Origin: Pseudoalteromonas sp. A601
GTDB lineage: Bacteria; Pseudomonadota; Gammaproteobacteria; Enterobacterales; Alteromonadaceae
Direction: 5' to 3'
Length of the DNA stretch: 64,000 nucleotides
Assembly: GCF_002165575.1 (NCBI RefSeq)
Contig: NZ_MXQF01000011.1
Location: 1-64,000, forward strand
In this document: piece after piece, positions 28,500 to 38,797 of the stretch
Layout: each line of letters starts with the position of its first letter
Numbering within the stretch: position 1 is the first letter of the stretch
The notes under the pieces: model-generated
Databases searched by the model: none
Told to the model about the DNA's origin: nothing
Seen by the model: the letters and a program-made list of their open reading frames with translations, nothing else
Position numbers and translations under genes: made by a program

Positions 28500-29216
28500 A
28501 TGACGACTCCTAAGTTCGCACAAATTAAGCAATTCATTGTTGATAATATTCGTAGTGGCGCTTGGCTTGAAAACCAACGTGTTCCTTCTGAAAATGAATT
28601 GACCGAGCAATTTAGCGTCAGCCGAATGACTGCCCGCCGCGCTTTAAGTGAATTAACCGAAGCCGGTATTTTAACCCGCAGCCAAGGGCTTGGTACGTTT
28701 GTAGCAAGCTTTAAGTCACAATCGTCATTACTTGAAATTAAAAATATAGCTGATGAAGTAAAAGCCCGAAATGGTAATTACAGCTGTACCGTTTTAGTGC
28801 TTGAATCAATCAACGCAGTAGCACCGATTGCCATTGCATTAGGGGTTGAAGTCAATAGCGTGGTTTATCGCAGTGTTTTAGTGCACAACGAAAATGAATT
28901 ACCACTGCAAGTAGAAGAGCGGTTTGTAAACCCAGCCCTTGCGAGTAATTATCTACAGCAAGATTTTACAGCCCTGACACCACACGAATATTTATCCAGC
29001 GTGGCACCATTAACCGAAGCGCGCCATACCGTCGAAGCGGTAATGCCTAACAGCGAAATGTGCCAATGGTTAAACCTCTATCATGAAGAGCCATGCTTAC
29101 AGGTTATACGTCGAACATGGTCATCAGCGGGCATTGTGAGTTTTGCACGCCTAGTATCACCTGGTAGCAAATACCGTTTAGGTGGTCACTTGACGTTTAA
29201 AAACAACAAAAAGTAA
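28500..29216 (+). CDS. hutC: Histidine utilisation repressor HutC (GntR/UTRA family)
   Basis: A 238-aa regulator with an N-terminal winged helix (about 4-70; VPSENELTEQFSVSRMTARRAL) and a C-terminal UTRA ligand domain (about 90-235). Urocanate is the known inducer for HutC. It lies between hutI and hutUH and is flanked by two matching palindromes, so it should control itself, hutI and hutUH. Confidence 0.95.
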   Translation: MTTPKFAQIKQFIVDNIRSGAWLENQRVPSENELTEQFSVSRMTARRALSELTEAGILTRSQGLGTFVASFKSQSSLLEIKNIADEVKARNGNYSCTVLVLESINAVAPIAIALGVEVNSVVYRSVLVHNENELPLQVEERFVNPALASNYLQQDFTALTPHEYLSSVAPLTEARHTVEAVMPNSEMCQWLNLYHEEPCLQVIRRTWSSAGIVSFARLVSPGSKYRLGGHLTFKNNKK

Positions 29217-29266
29217 CTAAATATCATAAAGATGCGCTTAACTGCGTATTTTTTGTAACTAACAAG

Positions 29267-29280
29267 CTTGTATATACAAC
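29267..29280 (+). promoter_or_regulatory. HutC operator in front of hutU
   Basis: CTTGTATATACAAC differs by one base from the perfect palindrome at 28431-28444 and ends just before the hutU Shine-Dalgarno sequence AGGAG (29281-29285). Confidence 0.85.
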
Positions 29281-29291
29281 AGGAGCACACT

Positions 29292-30965
29292 ATGAATAAC
29301 AGACTCGATGAATCGCGTGTGATACGCGCACCGCACGGTGATAAAATCAGTGCTAAAAGCTGGCTCACAGAAGCGGCTAAACGTATGCTAATGAATAACC
29401 TTGACCCTGAGGTTGCAGAGCATCCACATGCATTAGTTGTGTATGGCGGCATCGGCCGCGCAGCACGCGACTGGCCTTGTTTTGATAAAATCATCGAAAC
29501 CTTAGATAGACTCGAAGATGATGAAACTTTACTTGTGCAATCTGGTAAACCTGTTGGTGTATTTAAAACACATAGCAACGCGCCACGAGTACTCATTGCG
29601 AATTCAAACCTAGTACCACACTGGGCAAATTGGGAACATTTTAATGAGCTCGATAAACTTGGTTTGATGATGTACGGGCAGATGACAGCGGGCTCTTGGA
29701 TCTATATTGGCTCACAAGGCATTGTCCAAGGTACTTATGAAACCTTTGTTGCCATGGCAAAACAGCACTTTGCTGGCGATGCTAAAGGTAAATGGGTGTT
29801 AACCGGCGGCTTAGGCGGTATGGGCGGCGCACAACCCCTTGCAGCAACTATGGCAGGTTTCAGCGCTTTAGTAGTCGAGTGTGATGAAAGTCGTATCGAT
29901 TTTCGTATTAAGACTCGCTATGTTGATGTTAAAGCGACTGACTTAGATCATGCCTTAACCCTGATTAATGATGCCTGTGCTAAAGGCGAAGCACTCTCTG
30001 TGGGTTTATTAGGTAATGCCGCCGATATCTTTAGCGAGCTAGTTGAGCGTAATATCACCCCTGATGTCGTAACCGACCAAACCTCTGCTCATGATCCGCT
30101 AAATGGTTATTTACCACAAGGCTGGACTATGGAGCAGGCTGCAAAGATGCGTGAGCAAGACGCGACAGCTGTTGTAAAAGCGGCTAAGCAGTCTATGGCT
30201 GTACAAGTTAAAGCCATGCTCGCATTACAACAAGCAGGTGCAGCAACAACTGACTATGGTAATAATATTCGTCAAATGGCGTTTGAAGAAGGCGTAGAGA
30301 ATGCGTTTGATTTCCCAGGTTTTGTACCCGCGTATATCCGCCCATTATTTTGTGAAGGCATTGGTCCTTTTCGCTGGGTAGCGCTTTCTGGTGATCCTGA
30401 AGATATTTATAAAACCGATGCTAAAGTCAAAGAGCTTATTCCTGATGACAAGCATTTACACAACTGGTTAGATATGGCCCGCGAACGCATCCAGTTCCAA
30501 GGTTTACCGGCACGTATCTGCTGGGTTGGCTTAAAAGACCGTGCTCGCCTAGCATTAGCATTTAATGAAATGGTTAAAAACGGCGAGTTAAAAGCACCAA
30601 TAGTGATTGGTCGTGATCACTTAGACTCAGGCTCTGTTGCTAGCCCTAACCGCGAAACCGAGGCCATGAAAGATGGCTCTGATGCAGTATCTGATTGGCC
30701 ATTACTTAACGCATTATTAAACACCGCAGGCGGTGCTACTTGGGTGTCGTTACACCACGGTGGTGGCGTAGGCATGGGCTTTAGCCAACACTCAGGCGTA
30801 GTTATTGTTGCTGATGGTACCGATGAGGCCGCAGCACGTGTAGGACGCGTGCTTTGGAACGACCCTGCCACGGGCGTAATGCGTCATGCGGATGCTGGAT
30901 ACGATATAGCAGTTAACTGCGCCAATGAACAAGGTCTAGACCTGCCAATGCTAAATAAGGATTAA
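29292..30965 (+). CDS. hutU: Urocanate hydratase
   Basis: Second step of histidine degradation: urocanate to imidazolonepropionate, with tightly bound NAD+. Family motifs: [37 protein letters not shown] and the NAD loop [10 protein letters not shown] (172-181). The start at 29292 ([10 protein letters not shown]) follows AGGAG at 6 bases; an upstream TTG lies inside the operator and is unlikely. 557 aa. hutH begins 2 bases after the stop. Confidence 0.97.
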   Translation: MNNRLDESRVIRAPHGDKISAKSWLTEAAKRMLMNNLDPEVAEHPHALVVYGGIGRAARDWPCFDKIIETLDRLEDDETLLVQSGKPVGVFKTHSNAPRVLIANSNLVPHWANWEHFNELDKLGLMMYGQMTAGSWIYIGSQGIVQGTYETFVAMAKQHFAGDAKGKWVLTGGLGGMGGAQPLAATMAGFSALVVECDESRIDFRIKTRYVDVKATDLDHALTLINDACAKGEALSVGLLGNAADIFSELVERNITPDVVTDQTSAHDPLNGYLPQGWTMEQAAKMREQDATAVVKAAKQSMAVQVKAMLALQQAGAATTDYGNNIRQMAFEEGVENAFDFPGFVPAYIRPLFCEGIGPFRWVALSGDPEDIYKTDAKVKELIPDDKHLHNWLDMARERIQFQGLPARICWVGLKDRARLALAFNEMVKNGELKAPIVIGRDHLDSGSVASPNRETEAMKDGSDAVSDWPLLNALLNTAGGATWVSLHHGGGVGMGFSQHSGVVIVADGTDEAAARVGRVLWNDPATGVMRHADAGYDIAVNCANEQGLDLPMLNKD

Positions 30966-30967
30966 TC

Positions 30968-32500
30968 ATGTTTGAATATACACTCACACCTGGACAACTT
31001 GATTTAGCAACTTTGCGAGAAATAAATCAATCGCCAGTAACATTGACACTCGCCAAAGACAGCGACATCAAAATTGCTGCCAGTGCGCAAACTGTACAAG
31101 ACGTGATTGATCAGCAGCGTACAGTTTATGGCATAAATACTGGTTTTGGTTTATTAGCAAATACAAAAATTGCCGAACACGAACTTGAGCTTTTACAGCG
31201 CTCAATTGTACTCTCTCATGCCGCTGGTATTGGTGAGTATATGGATGACAGCACGGTTCGCTTGATGATGGTGTTAAAAATCAACTCATTATCACGTGGT
31301 TTCTCAGGTATTCGCTTAAAAGTCATTGAGTTTTTTATCCAGCTACTCGCTGCACAAGTCTACCCTTGCGTACCAAAAAAAGGCTCTGTTGGCGCCTCGG
31401 GTGATTTAGCGCCGCTATCACACATGTGTCTACCTCTTTTAGGTGAAGGCGAAATGCGTCACCAAGGACAAGTGATTAAAGCCAGTGAAGGTCTAAAAAT
31501 TGCGGGTCTTGAGCCACTCACTTTAGCGGCAAAAGAAGGGCTGGCCCTTTTAAATGGCACGCAAGCATCGACCGCATTTGCCTTACAAGGCTTATTCCGC
31601 ACTGAAAATTTGTATGCACAAAGTTGCGCGATTGGCTCAATGAGCATTGAAGCTGCAATGGGTAGCCGCTCACCGTTTGATGCACGTATTCATGACGTTC
31701 GTGGTCAACGTGGACAAATTGATTCAGCGGCAGTATTTCGTGACATACTTGGCAAACAATCACAAATCAGTGAAGCCCATGTTGATTGTGAAAAAGTGCA
31801 AGACCCTTATTGTTTACGCTGTCAGCCGCAAGTGCTTGGCGCTTGCTTAACCCAAATTCGTCAAGCTGCTGAAGTACTGTTGTGTGAGTCTAACGGTGTT
31901 ACCGATAACCCGTTAGTATTTGCTGATGTTGGCGATATTATCTCTGGCGGTAACTTTCATGCAGAGCCTGTTGCAATGGCTGCGGATAATCTAGCCCTAG
32001 CGATAGCCGAAATCGGCGCATTGGCTGAGCGACGTATTGCCTTACTAATTGACTCAAACCTGTCAAAGCTCCCGCCATTTTTAGTTGATAATGGCGGCGT
32101 TAACTCTGGCTTTATGATTGCGCAAGTAACAGCAGCGGCATTGGCCTCTGAAAATAAATCACTCGCACACCCAGCATCGGTAGATAGCTTACCGACCTCA
32201 GCAAACCAAGAAGATCATGTATCAATGGCAACGTTTGCTGCGCGTCGCTTAAGCGAAATGGCCGATAACACCCAAGGTGTGCTCGCCGTTGAATGGTTAG
32301 CATCAGCACAAGGTCTTGATTTTAGAGCACCACTTAAAGCATCAGCTAAAGTTGAACAAGCAAAAGCAACCTTACGCGAAAAAGTGAGCTACTACGATAA
32401 AGACCGCTATTTTGGTCCTGATATCGAAGCTGCAAATACGTTATTAGCGCAAGGTAATCTATGCAGCCTGCTACCTGATGGTGTACTGCCTTCATTTTAA
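30968..32500 (+). CDS. hutH: Histidine ammonia-lyase
   Basis: First step of histidine degradation: deamination to urocanate. The MIO prosthetic group forms from Ala143-Ser144-Gly145 in [15 protein letters not shown]. Other family motifs: [15 protein letters not shown] and [14 protein letters not shown]. Length 510 aa. Translation is likely coupled to hutU. Its stop codon overlaps that of the convergent SDR-like gene. Confidence 0.97.
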   Translation: MFEYTLTPGQLDLATLREINQSPVTLTLAKDSDIKIAASAQTVQDVIDQQRTVYGINTGFGLLANTKIAEHELELLQRSIVLSHAAGIGEYMDDSTVRLMMVLKINSLSRGFSGIRLKVIEFFIQLLAAQVYPCVPKKGSVGASGDLAPLSHMCLPLLGEGEMRHQGQVIKASEGLKIAGLEPLTLAAKEGLALLNGTQASTAFALQGLFRTENLYAQSCAIGSMSIEAAMGSRSPFDARIHDVRGQRGQIDSAAVFRDILGKQSQISEAHVDCEKVQDPYCLRCQPQVLGACLTQIRQAAEVLLCESNGVTDNPLVFADVGDIISGGNFHAEPVAMAADNLALAIAEIGALAERRIALLIDSNLSKLPPFLVDNGGVNSGFMIAQVTAAALASENKSLAHPASVDSLPTSANQEDHVSMATFAARRLSEMADNTQGVLAVEWLASAQGLDFRAPLKASAKVEQAKATLREKVSYYDKDRYFGPDIEAANTLLAQGNLCSLLPDGVLPSF

Positions 32501-33267
32501 ATATCAAACTGATAATTAAAACCAAGTGATTCAATCGCCGAGCCATTAATAATGCGCTCGGCTTTTACATCACTGGTAAATGTAGGTGCTGGTGTACCGT
32601 ATTGCGCACATTTTTGTTTATAGTAATCAGCTTTACTTGGGTGTGCAGGGTTAACTACATTATAAATAGGTGCTGCTGTTTGCCAGTGTTCTAGCACTGT
32701 AACAATTGCATTTATTACATCTTGCTGATGCACCATATTCACAACTTGTTGACTAGAACTGTTTAATTGCTTACCAGCTACAAACCGTCCTGGCTCTCGC
32801 CCAGGCCCGACTAATCCAGCAAGGCGTAATACTTTACCTCCAGCATTTAACACACTTTGCTCGGCATCGATTAACCTTTGTTGGCGCTCACCTGAAGCAG
32901 TAATATCACTTGCTTCATCATAAATATTTGCACTGGGGTCGTACACACCTGTGGATGAGCACAACAAAAAACCCTGTGCATTCATTGCTTTTGCTAATTT
33001 TAAGCTGCGTTCTAAAGTCGCCTGATAGTTACTTTCAGGTTGTCGGCTGCGTGGTGGCATCGCACACACCCACCATGCATTTTCCAAATCCAGCTGATGA
33101 ATTAATTGCTCATTTTGCAACACAAACTGCCTTAAAAATTCTTCTTGATGCTCTGCACTTCGATGTGTGCCTTGAACTTGCCAGTTCTGTTGTAGCCTAT
33201 TCAGGCATAACGCCTGACCTAACCAACCAGCCCCTAAAACGACTAATTTGCGCTCGAATATACCCAT
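32497..33267 (-). CDS. NAD(P)-binding protein, extended SDR/epimerase-like (YeeZ-type)
   Basis: A 256-aa Rossmann-fold protein. The N-terminal dinucleotide loop is [13 protein letters not shown], with SSTGVYDPS in the position of the catalytic Ser/Tyr region, and [14 protein letters not shown] downstream. The pattern matches the YeeZ-like group of atypical short-chain dehydrogenases, whose substrate is unknown. It converges on hutH with overlapping stop codons. Confidence 0.8.
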   Translation of the reverse strand: MGIFERKLVVLGAGWLGQALCLNRLQQNWQVQGTHRSAEHQEEFLRQFVLQNEQLIHQLDLENAWWVCAMPPRSRQPESNYQATLERSLKLAKAMNAQGFLLCSSTGVYDPSANIYDEASDITASGERQQRLIDAEQSVLNAGGKVLRLAGLVGPGREPGRFVAGKQLNSSSQQVVNMVHQQDVINAIVTVLEHWQTAAPIYNVVNPAHPSKADYYKQKCAQYGTPAPTFTSDVKAERIINGSAIESLGFNYQFDI

Positions 33268-33384
33268 AAAGTAACAAGACCCTTACGATTTTATAAAAAA
33301 TGCTGCATTTGCCTTACCCCATAATATGGCGATTAAGACTAAGATATGATTATATATAGATGCCTACTCTACTAAATAACAAGA

Positions 33385-35424
33385 ATGTGTGCACTCATGC
33401 TTAAAAATCTATCATTGCGAAAAAAAATATTATTGTTAATTGGAGGGACAATTAGTGTTTTACTAATTATTGCCTCAGCCTACTTTGTCAATCATATCGC
33501 CTCGCTATCGCGACAAGGTATTGAGCGCGAAGCTCATAGCTATCTACAAAGCGAACAACTTTCAATGCAAGGCTACTTTGCTAAATACGGTAAATTAGTC
33601 AGCACCTTTGTGACAAACCCACACTTAGTGAACTGGTTTGATGCCTGGGATCAACGAGATCAACCGCTTGAAGGTGCACCTGGGTATAACGAAGTCGATC
33701 AAGACTTTGTCCGCATCAGTAGCAATGATGAAAATGTTTTATCAGCATTTTTTGCCTCAGCAAAAACTGGCGAATACTTTAAAGAGCATGAACGTACAAC
33801 TCATTATAATGGCCAACCTTATTATGCCTATAAGCGTGGCTGGTGGCAGGACGCCCTAAAACTAAACCGTCTTTATGTTGGGCCTATCTCAGTTGATTTG
33901 ACCACAGGGAACGCCTCTGCGGTAGTGCAACAGCCTGTATATAACCAACAACGTGAACTTATCGGCTTTGGTGGTGTTGATTTACAGCTCAACAAAATCA
34001 ATAAAATGGTTGAAGACATTCGCTTTAACGGACAAGGTTACGGTTTTTTACTCGACGGCGATCAAAAAGTCGTGCACCTATCTAACCGCACCAATCACAA
34101 ATTATCAGTTACTGACGAAGGCCCAAATGGTAAAGAAGGACTCGAGCAATTAGAAAAGCAGTTTAGCGATACCAGTGGTTTTAGCCAATTAAATCGTGAA
34201 ATGAAGAGCAACACCCGTGGTGATGCTAGCGTAATTCTGCAAGGGCAAGAGTATTTTGTGGTTTATGACCGCTTACAACTAGAAGAGCCCTTCCTAAACT
34301 GGTATGTGGGTATTTTAGTACCCCGTTCGATGATTGATGAGCCAGTGAATCAAGCGGTCACCACGACCACGACTTCTGTTGTTATTATTCTTTTAATCAT
34401 TATTGCAATGATCATGTGGGCAACTCATATGATAGCCCAACCAATCACCACTCTAACTCACATTATGCGCGACATTGCCTCGGGTGATGGTGACTTAACG
34501 CAAAAGATCACCATTGATAGTAAAGATGAAGTGGGTCAATTAGCTCATCACATGAATACCTTTATTGATAAACTTCGCGCTATGATGCTAGACACAGCTG
34601 CACAGGCTGAGCAACTGACCAATGCAGCAGCGCAGTTAAAGTCGGTATCGCAGAAAACCAATGACGAAATCCAGCAAGAGAAGCAGCAAGTTGATAGTGT
34701 GAGTGCTGCGGTTACTGAAATGGCCACCACAGTAATGGAGATTTCACGTAATGCGCAGCACACCAATAGCGCCGCAGAAGAAGTACAAAACATAACTGCC
34801 GATGGCGCTACTCGCTCGCAGAACGCCCAAAGTGTGATGACAGCACTGGCCGAGCATATTGGTGAGGCGTCTACGGTGGTTGCTGGCTTAGAGCAAGAAA
34901 GTGGCAACATTGGTGCTGTTGTTGATGTAATCAATTCAATTGCAGAGCAAACAAACCTACTTGCACTTAATGCCGCAATAGAAGCAGCACGAGCCGGTGA
35001 ACAAGGTCGTGGCTTTGCTGTAGTAGCCGATGAAGTACGTTCACTTGCTAGTCGTACCCAAGAGTCTACCGATGATATTCGTAACATGATCTCGCGTTTA
35101 CAACAAATTGCTCAAAAAGCATCGATCATGATGCAACAAGGTCAAGAGCGCGCGCAAGGCTCCGTTACACAAACACAAGAAGTACTCGATGCGCTGAAGA
35201 ACATTGCTAATGCGGTAACCAGTGTTCAAGACCAAAGCCATCAAATAGCGACCTCTACTGAGCAGCAAACTGTCGTCGCGGAAGATATAAATAGCAGTTT
35301 GTCGGCTATTAATCACTTAGTGAACAGCACCGCGGATCATGCTTTAGAGCTTGCCGATGAAGCACGTGATTTGAATGAGCTTGCCAGTTCACTAAATAGT
35401 ACAGTCAATCAATTTAAGCTTTAA
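33385..35424 (+). CDS. Methyl-accepting chemotaxis protein with dCache-type sensor
   Basis: A 679-aa chemoreceptor. Membrane helices at about 17-37 and 335-357 enclose a periplasmic region of about 300 residues with double-Cache features ([43 protein letters not shown]). HAMP follows, then the signalling domain with the tip around [19 protein letters not shown]. The ligand is unknown. The ATG at 33385 has AAGA close upstream; an ATG four codons later is an alternative. Confidence 0.93.
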   Translation: MCALMLKNLSLRKKILLLIGGTISVLLIIASAYFVNHIASLSRQGIEREAHSYLQSEQLSMQGYFAKYGKLVSTFVTNPHLVNWFDAWDQRDQPLEGAPGYNEVDQDFVRISSNDENVLSAFFASAKTGEYFKEHERTTHYNGQPYYAYKRGWWQDALKLNRLYVGPISVDLTTGNASAVVQQPVYNQQRELIGFGGVDLQLNKINKMVEDIRFNGQGYGFLLDGDQKVVHLSNRTNHKLSVTDEGPNGKEGLEQLEKQFSDTSGFSQLNREMKSNTRGDASVILQGQEYFVVYDRLQLEEPFLNWYVGILVPRSMIDEPVNQAVTTTTTSVVIILLIIIAMIMWATHMIAQPITTLTHIMRDIASGDGDLTQKITIDSKDEVGQLAHHMNTFIDKLRAMMLDTAAQAEQLTNAAAQLKSVSQKTNDEIQQEKQQVDSVSAAVTEMATTVMEISRNAQHTNSAAEEVQNITADGATRSQNAQSVMTALAEHIGEASTVVAGLEQESGNIGAVVDVINSIAEQTNLLALNAAIEAARAGEQGRGFAVVADEVRSLASRTQESTDDIRNMISRLQQIAQKASIMMQQGQERAQGSVTQTQEVLDALKNIANAVTSVQDQSHQIATSTEQQTVVAEDINSSLSAINHLVNSTADHALELADEARDLNELASSLNSTVNQFKL

Positions 35425-35436
35425 CGCTTATAAAAA

Positions 35437-35466
35437 TAAAAAGAGTGCCTTGTGCACTCTTTTTTT
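35437..35466 (+). terminator. Terminator after the Cache chemoreceptor
   Basis: AGAGTGC - CTTGT - GCACTCT followed by a run of T, 18 bases after the stop codon. Confidence 0.88.
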
Positions 35467-35505
35467 GTTGTAGATCAATAACGCTTTGTTGCAACTTTTT
35501 ATAAT
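35465..35505 (+). promoter_or_regulatory. hemN promoter with FNR-type site
   Basis: TTGTT-GTAG-ATCAA (35465-35478) matches the FNR consensus TTGAT-N4-ATCAA at 9 of 10 positions. A perfect -10 TATAAT lies at 35500-35505. With a start near 35512 the site is centred near -41, the classical activating position. HemN is the oxygen-independent enzyme, so anaerobic activation makes sense. The site overlaps the T run of the preceding terminator. Confidence 0.65.
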
Positions 35506-35534
35506 GACGCAAACTTTATATAAAGGTGCGCGTG

Positions 35535-36908
35535 ATGATTAATTTACCCAAGTGGGATCAAAGCTTAATAAACAAATACAATGTATCGGGACCGCGGTAT
35601 ACCTCCTACCCGACAGCTTTATCGTTTAATGAAGGCTACCAACAGAATGACCTTATTGATGCAGTAGAATCATCATCAACTAACAGCCTCTCTTTATATA
35701 TTCACATTCCGTTCTGTAGTCAACTTTGCTATTACTGTGGCTGTAATAAAGTCATTACTCGCCATCAATCAAAGGCCGATCTTTACCTGGATTACTTAGA
35801 AAAAGAGATCATTGCACAGTCACAACTGTTTAATCACTATCAAGTTGAGCAACTGCATTTAGGGGGTGGTACACCCACTTTTTTAACTGCAGCTCAAATG
35901 GCACGCCTGATTGGCATACTTGAACTGCATTTTCAATTTAGTCCAGATGCAGAGCGCGGCATTGAAATTGATCCTCGATCGCTTGCTGATGGCATGCTTA
36001 ATCATTTACGCTTTTTAGGCTTTAATCGGGTATCATTCGGGATTCAAGATTTTAACGATGAGGTACAACTTGCCGTTAATCGTCCTCAGTGTGCAGATGC
36101 AGTAAAAAGCTTGATCAGTGAAGCTCGTGAGCTTGGCTTCAACTCAATCAATGCAGATATGATTTATGGCTTGCCTTTACAAACACCACACAGCTTTAAA
36201 GAAACCATAGAGCAGCTTATTGCTCTAAGCCCAGATAGAGTCTCTGTATTTAATTATGCACACTTACCTGAGCGCTTTGCCGCACAACGTAAGATCAAAG
36301 ATGCTGACCTACCTAGCGCCCACGACAAACTCACCATGTTCAAAAATACCCTTGAGCAAATGACTGAAGCGGGTTATCAGTTTATCGGTATGGATCACTT
36401 TGCAAAAGCTAATAATGAGCTGGCTGTGGCACAAAATGAGCAACAGTTACACCGTAATTTTCAAGGTTATACCACCCACGGGAACTGCGACTTATTAGGC
36501 TTAGGAGTATCGTCAATCTCACAAATTGGCACATATATTTTGCAAAACCAAAAAGTGTTAAAACACTACTACCATGCAATCGACAACAACTTGGGTAGTG
36601 CTATTTGTAAAGGCATGAAATTAAACCAAGATGATGTGATTCGTGCTGATGTAATCAAGCAGTTAATTTGTCACTTTGAGCTTGATATGCAACATGTAGC
36701 CACTAAATTCCAGCTAGATTTTCAGCGCTACTTTGCTGATTCGTTAACTGCGTTAGCACCACTGCAGGCTGACGGCTTAGTAAAAATAGAAAATGATATT
36801 ATTCGTGTGACAGCACGAGGAAATTTATTTATTCGTATAATCTGTATGTGTTTTGACGCCCATCTACAAAAGCAAATAAACGCAACACGATTTTCTCGGG
36901 TAATTTAA
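35535..36908 (+). CDS. hemN: Oxygen-independent coproporphyrinogen III oxidase
   Basis: A radical SAM enzyme of heme synthesis that works without oxygen. The 4Fe-4S cluster Cys are Cys61, Cys65 and Cys68 in CSQLCYYCGC, followed by HLGGGTPTFL. The N-terminus PKWDQSLINKYNVSGPRYTSYPTA (spread over 5-28) is diagnostic of true HemN rather than HemW. 457 aa. ATG at 35535 is preferred over two nearby GTG codons because of its spacing from AAAGGTG. Confidence 0.95.
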   Translation: MINLPKWDQSLINKYNVSGPRYTSYPTALSFNEGYQQNDLIDAVESSSTNSLSLYIHIPFCSQLCYYCGCNKVITRHQSKADLYLDYLEKEIIAQSQLFNHYQVEQLHLGGGTPTFLTAAQMARLIGILELHFQFSPDAERGIEIDPRSLADGMLNHLRFLGFNRVSFGIQDFNDEVQLAVNRPQCADAVKSLISEARELGFNSINADMIYGLPLQTPHSFKETIEQLIALSPDRVSVFNYAHLPERFAAQRKIKDADLPSAHDKLTMFKNTLEQMTEAGYQFIGMDHFAKANNELAVAQNEQQLHRNFQGYTTHGNCDLLGLGVSSISQIGTYILQNQKVLKHYYHAIDNNLGSAICKGMKLNQDDVIRADVIKQLICHFELDMQHVATKFQLDFQRYFADSLTALAPLQADGLVKIENDIIRVTARGNLFIRIICMCFDAHLQKQINATRFSRVI

Positions 36909-36929
36909 CAGAGGACTTAGCAGGTAATG

Positions 36930-36954
36930 AAAAAGCAGGCTAAGCCTGCTTTTT
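36930..36954. terminator. Bidirectional terminator between hemN and the DUF2489 gene
   Basis: AAAAAGCAGGC - TAA - GCCTGCTTTTT is a perfect 11-bp inverted repeat directly at the stop of the leftward DUF2489 gene and 22 bases after hemN. Confidence 0.9.
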
Positions 36955-37467
36955 CTAATTGAATACTACATTTTCACTGCCGGGGGCAGCTTGAAATTCT
37001 TCAATAATTTTTTTGCAGTCTGCTTTTATTTGCTCTGCATGTTCTTCTTCCGCGCGCCAACGAGCTGTATCTTGCTTAAAAATCTCTTTTTTCGAGTATT
37101 TTTTGCGGGCTTCGTGGGTTGGCATTTCTTTTACCACTTCGTACATAGCAAAAATACCCGGATAACGAAGTGTTAAATCACCTTCATCGGCAAAACTATA
37201 TTGCGACATCAGCACCCATATTCGTAAGCTTCCCTCAGAAAACTCACATTGCTCTTGCTCCATGGCGCGAGCAATTAAATGAATGCTATCAGCAAGCTTT
37301 GCATTACGCTCTAAGCGCGACTTAGCAAGCTTTTGTTGTTGCTTAGCTTGCTCCTTAGCGATTAGTTTATTTTGCGCTCTGAGCTTATACAGCAGCTGCC
37401 CTGCGTAGAATGCAAGACCAGCGATGATCACAGCGCCCACACACAGAGCTAAGATCATCATCGTCAT
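36955..37467 (-). CDS. DUF2489 family membrane-anchored protein
   Basis: The 170-aa protein has one N-terminal membrane helix (about 3-27), a basic coiled coil (30-60) and a helical domain typical of DUF2489 (EFSEGSLRIWVLMSQ, MYEVVKEMPTHEARKKYSK). Function unknown. Its ATG overlaps the yihI stop by one base. The yihI-DUF2489-hemN order is conserved in marine gammaproteobacteria. Confidence 0.8.
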   Translation of the reverse strand: MTMMILALCVGAVIIAGLAFYAGQLLYKLRAQNKLIAKEQAKQQQKLAKSRLERNAKLADSIHLIARAMEQEQCEFSEGSLRIWVLMSQYSFADEGDLTLRYPGIFAMYEVVKEMPTHEARKKYSKKEIFKQDTARWRAEEEHAEQIKADCKKIIEEFQAAPGSENVVFN

Positions 37468-38060
37468 TATTTATCATCCTCGTCGTCATCTAGCCACTCG
37501 TTGGCTAAATCATTCGACAAGTATTGATCAAAGTCGCTGCTACCTTGCTCTTCATACTCTTCGTCATCAAAGTCATCTTCTGGCTCATCTTCAATACCTA
37601 AGATCTCACACAGCACTTGGTGACGATCTATGCGGCTATTAAAGTACTTAGCATCTTTACCAGTTAACATCTCACCTTTTTCATGACGCTCAACTAATTT
37701 TAATAAACGCTCATCATTTTCTAAGGCTTCAAGCTCTTGCTCTGGTGATAGTTCTGGTTCAGTCACTTTTTTCAGCTCAACCTGAGGCTTTAGGTTACGT
37801 TTTAATTCAACCACTGGCTCAGGTGCTTTAGCAACTAAAGGCACTGGCTTTTTACTGCCTACACGCTTATCTTTATTTTGCGAGTTGCTACTTTTTGTTT
37901 CCGGCTGCAGTTCATCTACAGCATTACGAGAGCCCGGTTTTGCACCCTTATGCTTTTTAACGCGCTGCTCTTTTAAAGCACGCATTTCCTGAAGCTTATC
38001 TTTACTTAAACGAACAGGGCCGTTAGACGGTATTTTACGTGATTTTTTCTTTCTACTCAT
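37467..38060 (-). CDS. yihI: Der GTPase-activating protein YihI
   Basis: YihI stimulates the ribosome-assembly GTPase Der (EngA). It has a very basic N-terminus (MSRKKKSRKIP), a Lys/Pro-rich linker, a conserved helical core (LENDERLLKLVERHEKGEML, near 115-135) and a strongly acidic C-terminus. Length 197 aa fits. In E. coli yihI also neighbours hemN. Confidence 0.92.
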   Translation of the reverse strand: MSRKKKSRKIPSNGPVRLSKDKLQEMRALKEQRVKKHKGAKPGSRNAVDELQPETKSSNSQNKDKRVGSKKPVPLVAKAPEPVVELKRNLKPQVELKKVTEPELSPEQELEALENDERLLKLVERHEKGEMLTGKDAKYFNSRIDRHQVLCEILGIEDEPEDDFDDEEYEEQGSSDFDQYLSNDLANEWLDDDEDDK

Positions 38061-38215
38061 ATCTTGATCATCTCACTTAAGAGGTTTTGAACAACACACA
38101 TTATGGCGTTGCAGTGCTGGTCTTGCCAGAAGAATTCGGTTTGTGCGGAAATGAGGTTGGGTTACTCGACTACTAGCGCACTATTTCGCGTGCTATTGTA
38201 ACAGGACAAATAAAA

Positions 38216-38244
38216 AGGCGGTAGAGAAAACATCTCTACCGCCT
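38216..38244 (-). terminator. Leftward terminator with no assigned gene
   Basis: AGGCGGTAGAGA / TCTCTACCGCCT is a perfect 12-bp stem with a 5-base loop. On the minus strand it is followed by TTTTTATTTG; on the plus strand there is no T run. It therefore ends a leftward transcript starting between it and the cytochrome c4 terminator. Confidence 0.85.
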
Positions 38245-38311
38245 ACTAATCTGAGCGCCATAAATCTGGACACTTCTCCCTTCGACTTTTTAGTCTTTAT
38301 TATTTTTATTA

Positions 38312-38499
38312 TTATTGCTGTTCCATTTTGTTATTGTTTTTATCTTCCGTGTACCATTCCATTTTTTTATTATTATCAAACTTCCATGAGTTTTTATTAT
38401 TTTCGGTCTTCAATGACACTTTTTTAGTATTTCCTTTGTAGCATCAACTGATGCCAATCCCAATATGCCGCTAATTACTATCCCTATAGTTCTATCCAT
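38312..38499 (-). pseudogene. Possible small gene with a frameshift at an A6 run
   Basis: From ATG 38499 a 29-codon frame (MDRTIGIVISGILGLASVDA, then KEILKKCH) ends at 38410. In the next frame, open across the same stretch, reading continues from the A6 run for about 35 codons (VSLKTENNKNSWKF... to 38312), a Lys/Asn-rich tail. Joined at the A6 run this gives a protein of about 61 aa with a hydrophobic N-terminus. The matching leftward terminator lies 68 bases further. It may be a decayed gene, a programmed or phase-variable slip, or a sequencing error; homology is unknown to me. Confidence 0.35.
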
Positions 38500-38720
38500 T
38501 TTGTTTTTATTGTTTTTTGCGACAGGGGTTAATTTACGCATTAATAATTTTGTTACAACTAATTTATATATTTTTTCTTACAGGATACAAGTAACAAAAA
38601 AACAAAAACAATAAATAACAACAACCTATAATTATAAAATAAATAAAAATAGGAATTTTCCTACACCACGACATGGGCAATGTCTTACAAGAGAGTGAGC
38701 TAAAGCGACGAATTTTAAAC

Positions 38721-38749
38721 AAAAAAAAAGCAGCTTACGCTGCTTTTTT
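38721..38749. terminator. Terminator of the cytochrome c4 gene
   Basis: GCAGC - TTAC - GCTGC flanked by nine A on the left and six T on the right; works for the leftward cytochrome gene and possibly both ways. Confidence 0.88.
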
Positions 38750-38797
38750 ATTCAACTCTGTAATATAATACTAGCGATAAGGCTAATCTATACAACT

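Larger units (their letters stand above)
38061..38797. other. 737-base region between yihI and cytochrome c4
   Basis: It holds the yihI promoter, a strong leftward terminator (38216-38244), a possible small frameshifted gene (38312-38499) with its AT-rich upstream region, and the cytochrome c4 terminator (38721-38749). The AT content is far above the neighbouring genes. Confidence 0.7.

Noticed and set aside
34548..35087. 179-codon frame antisense to the chemoreceptor signalling domain
   Set aside because: Shadow of a strongly codon-biased coiled-coil region.
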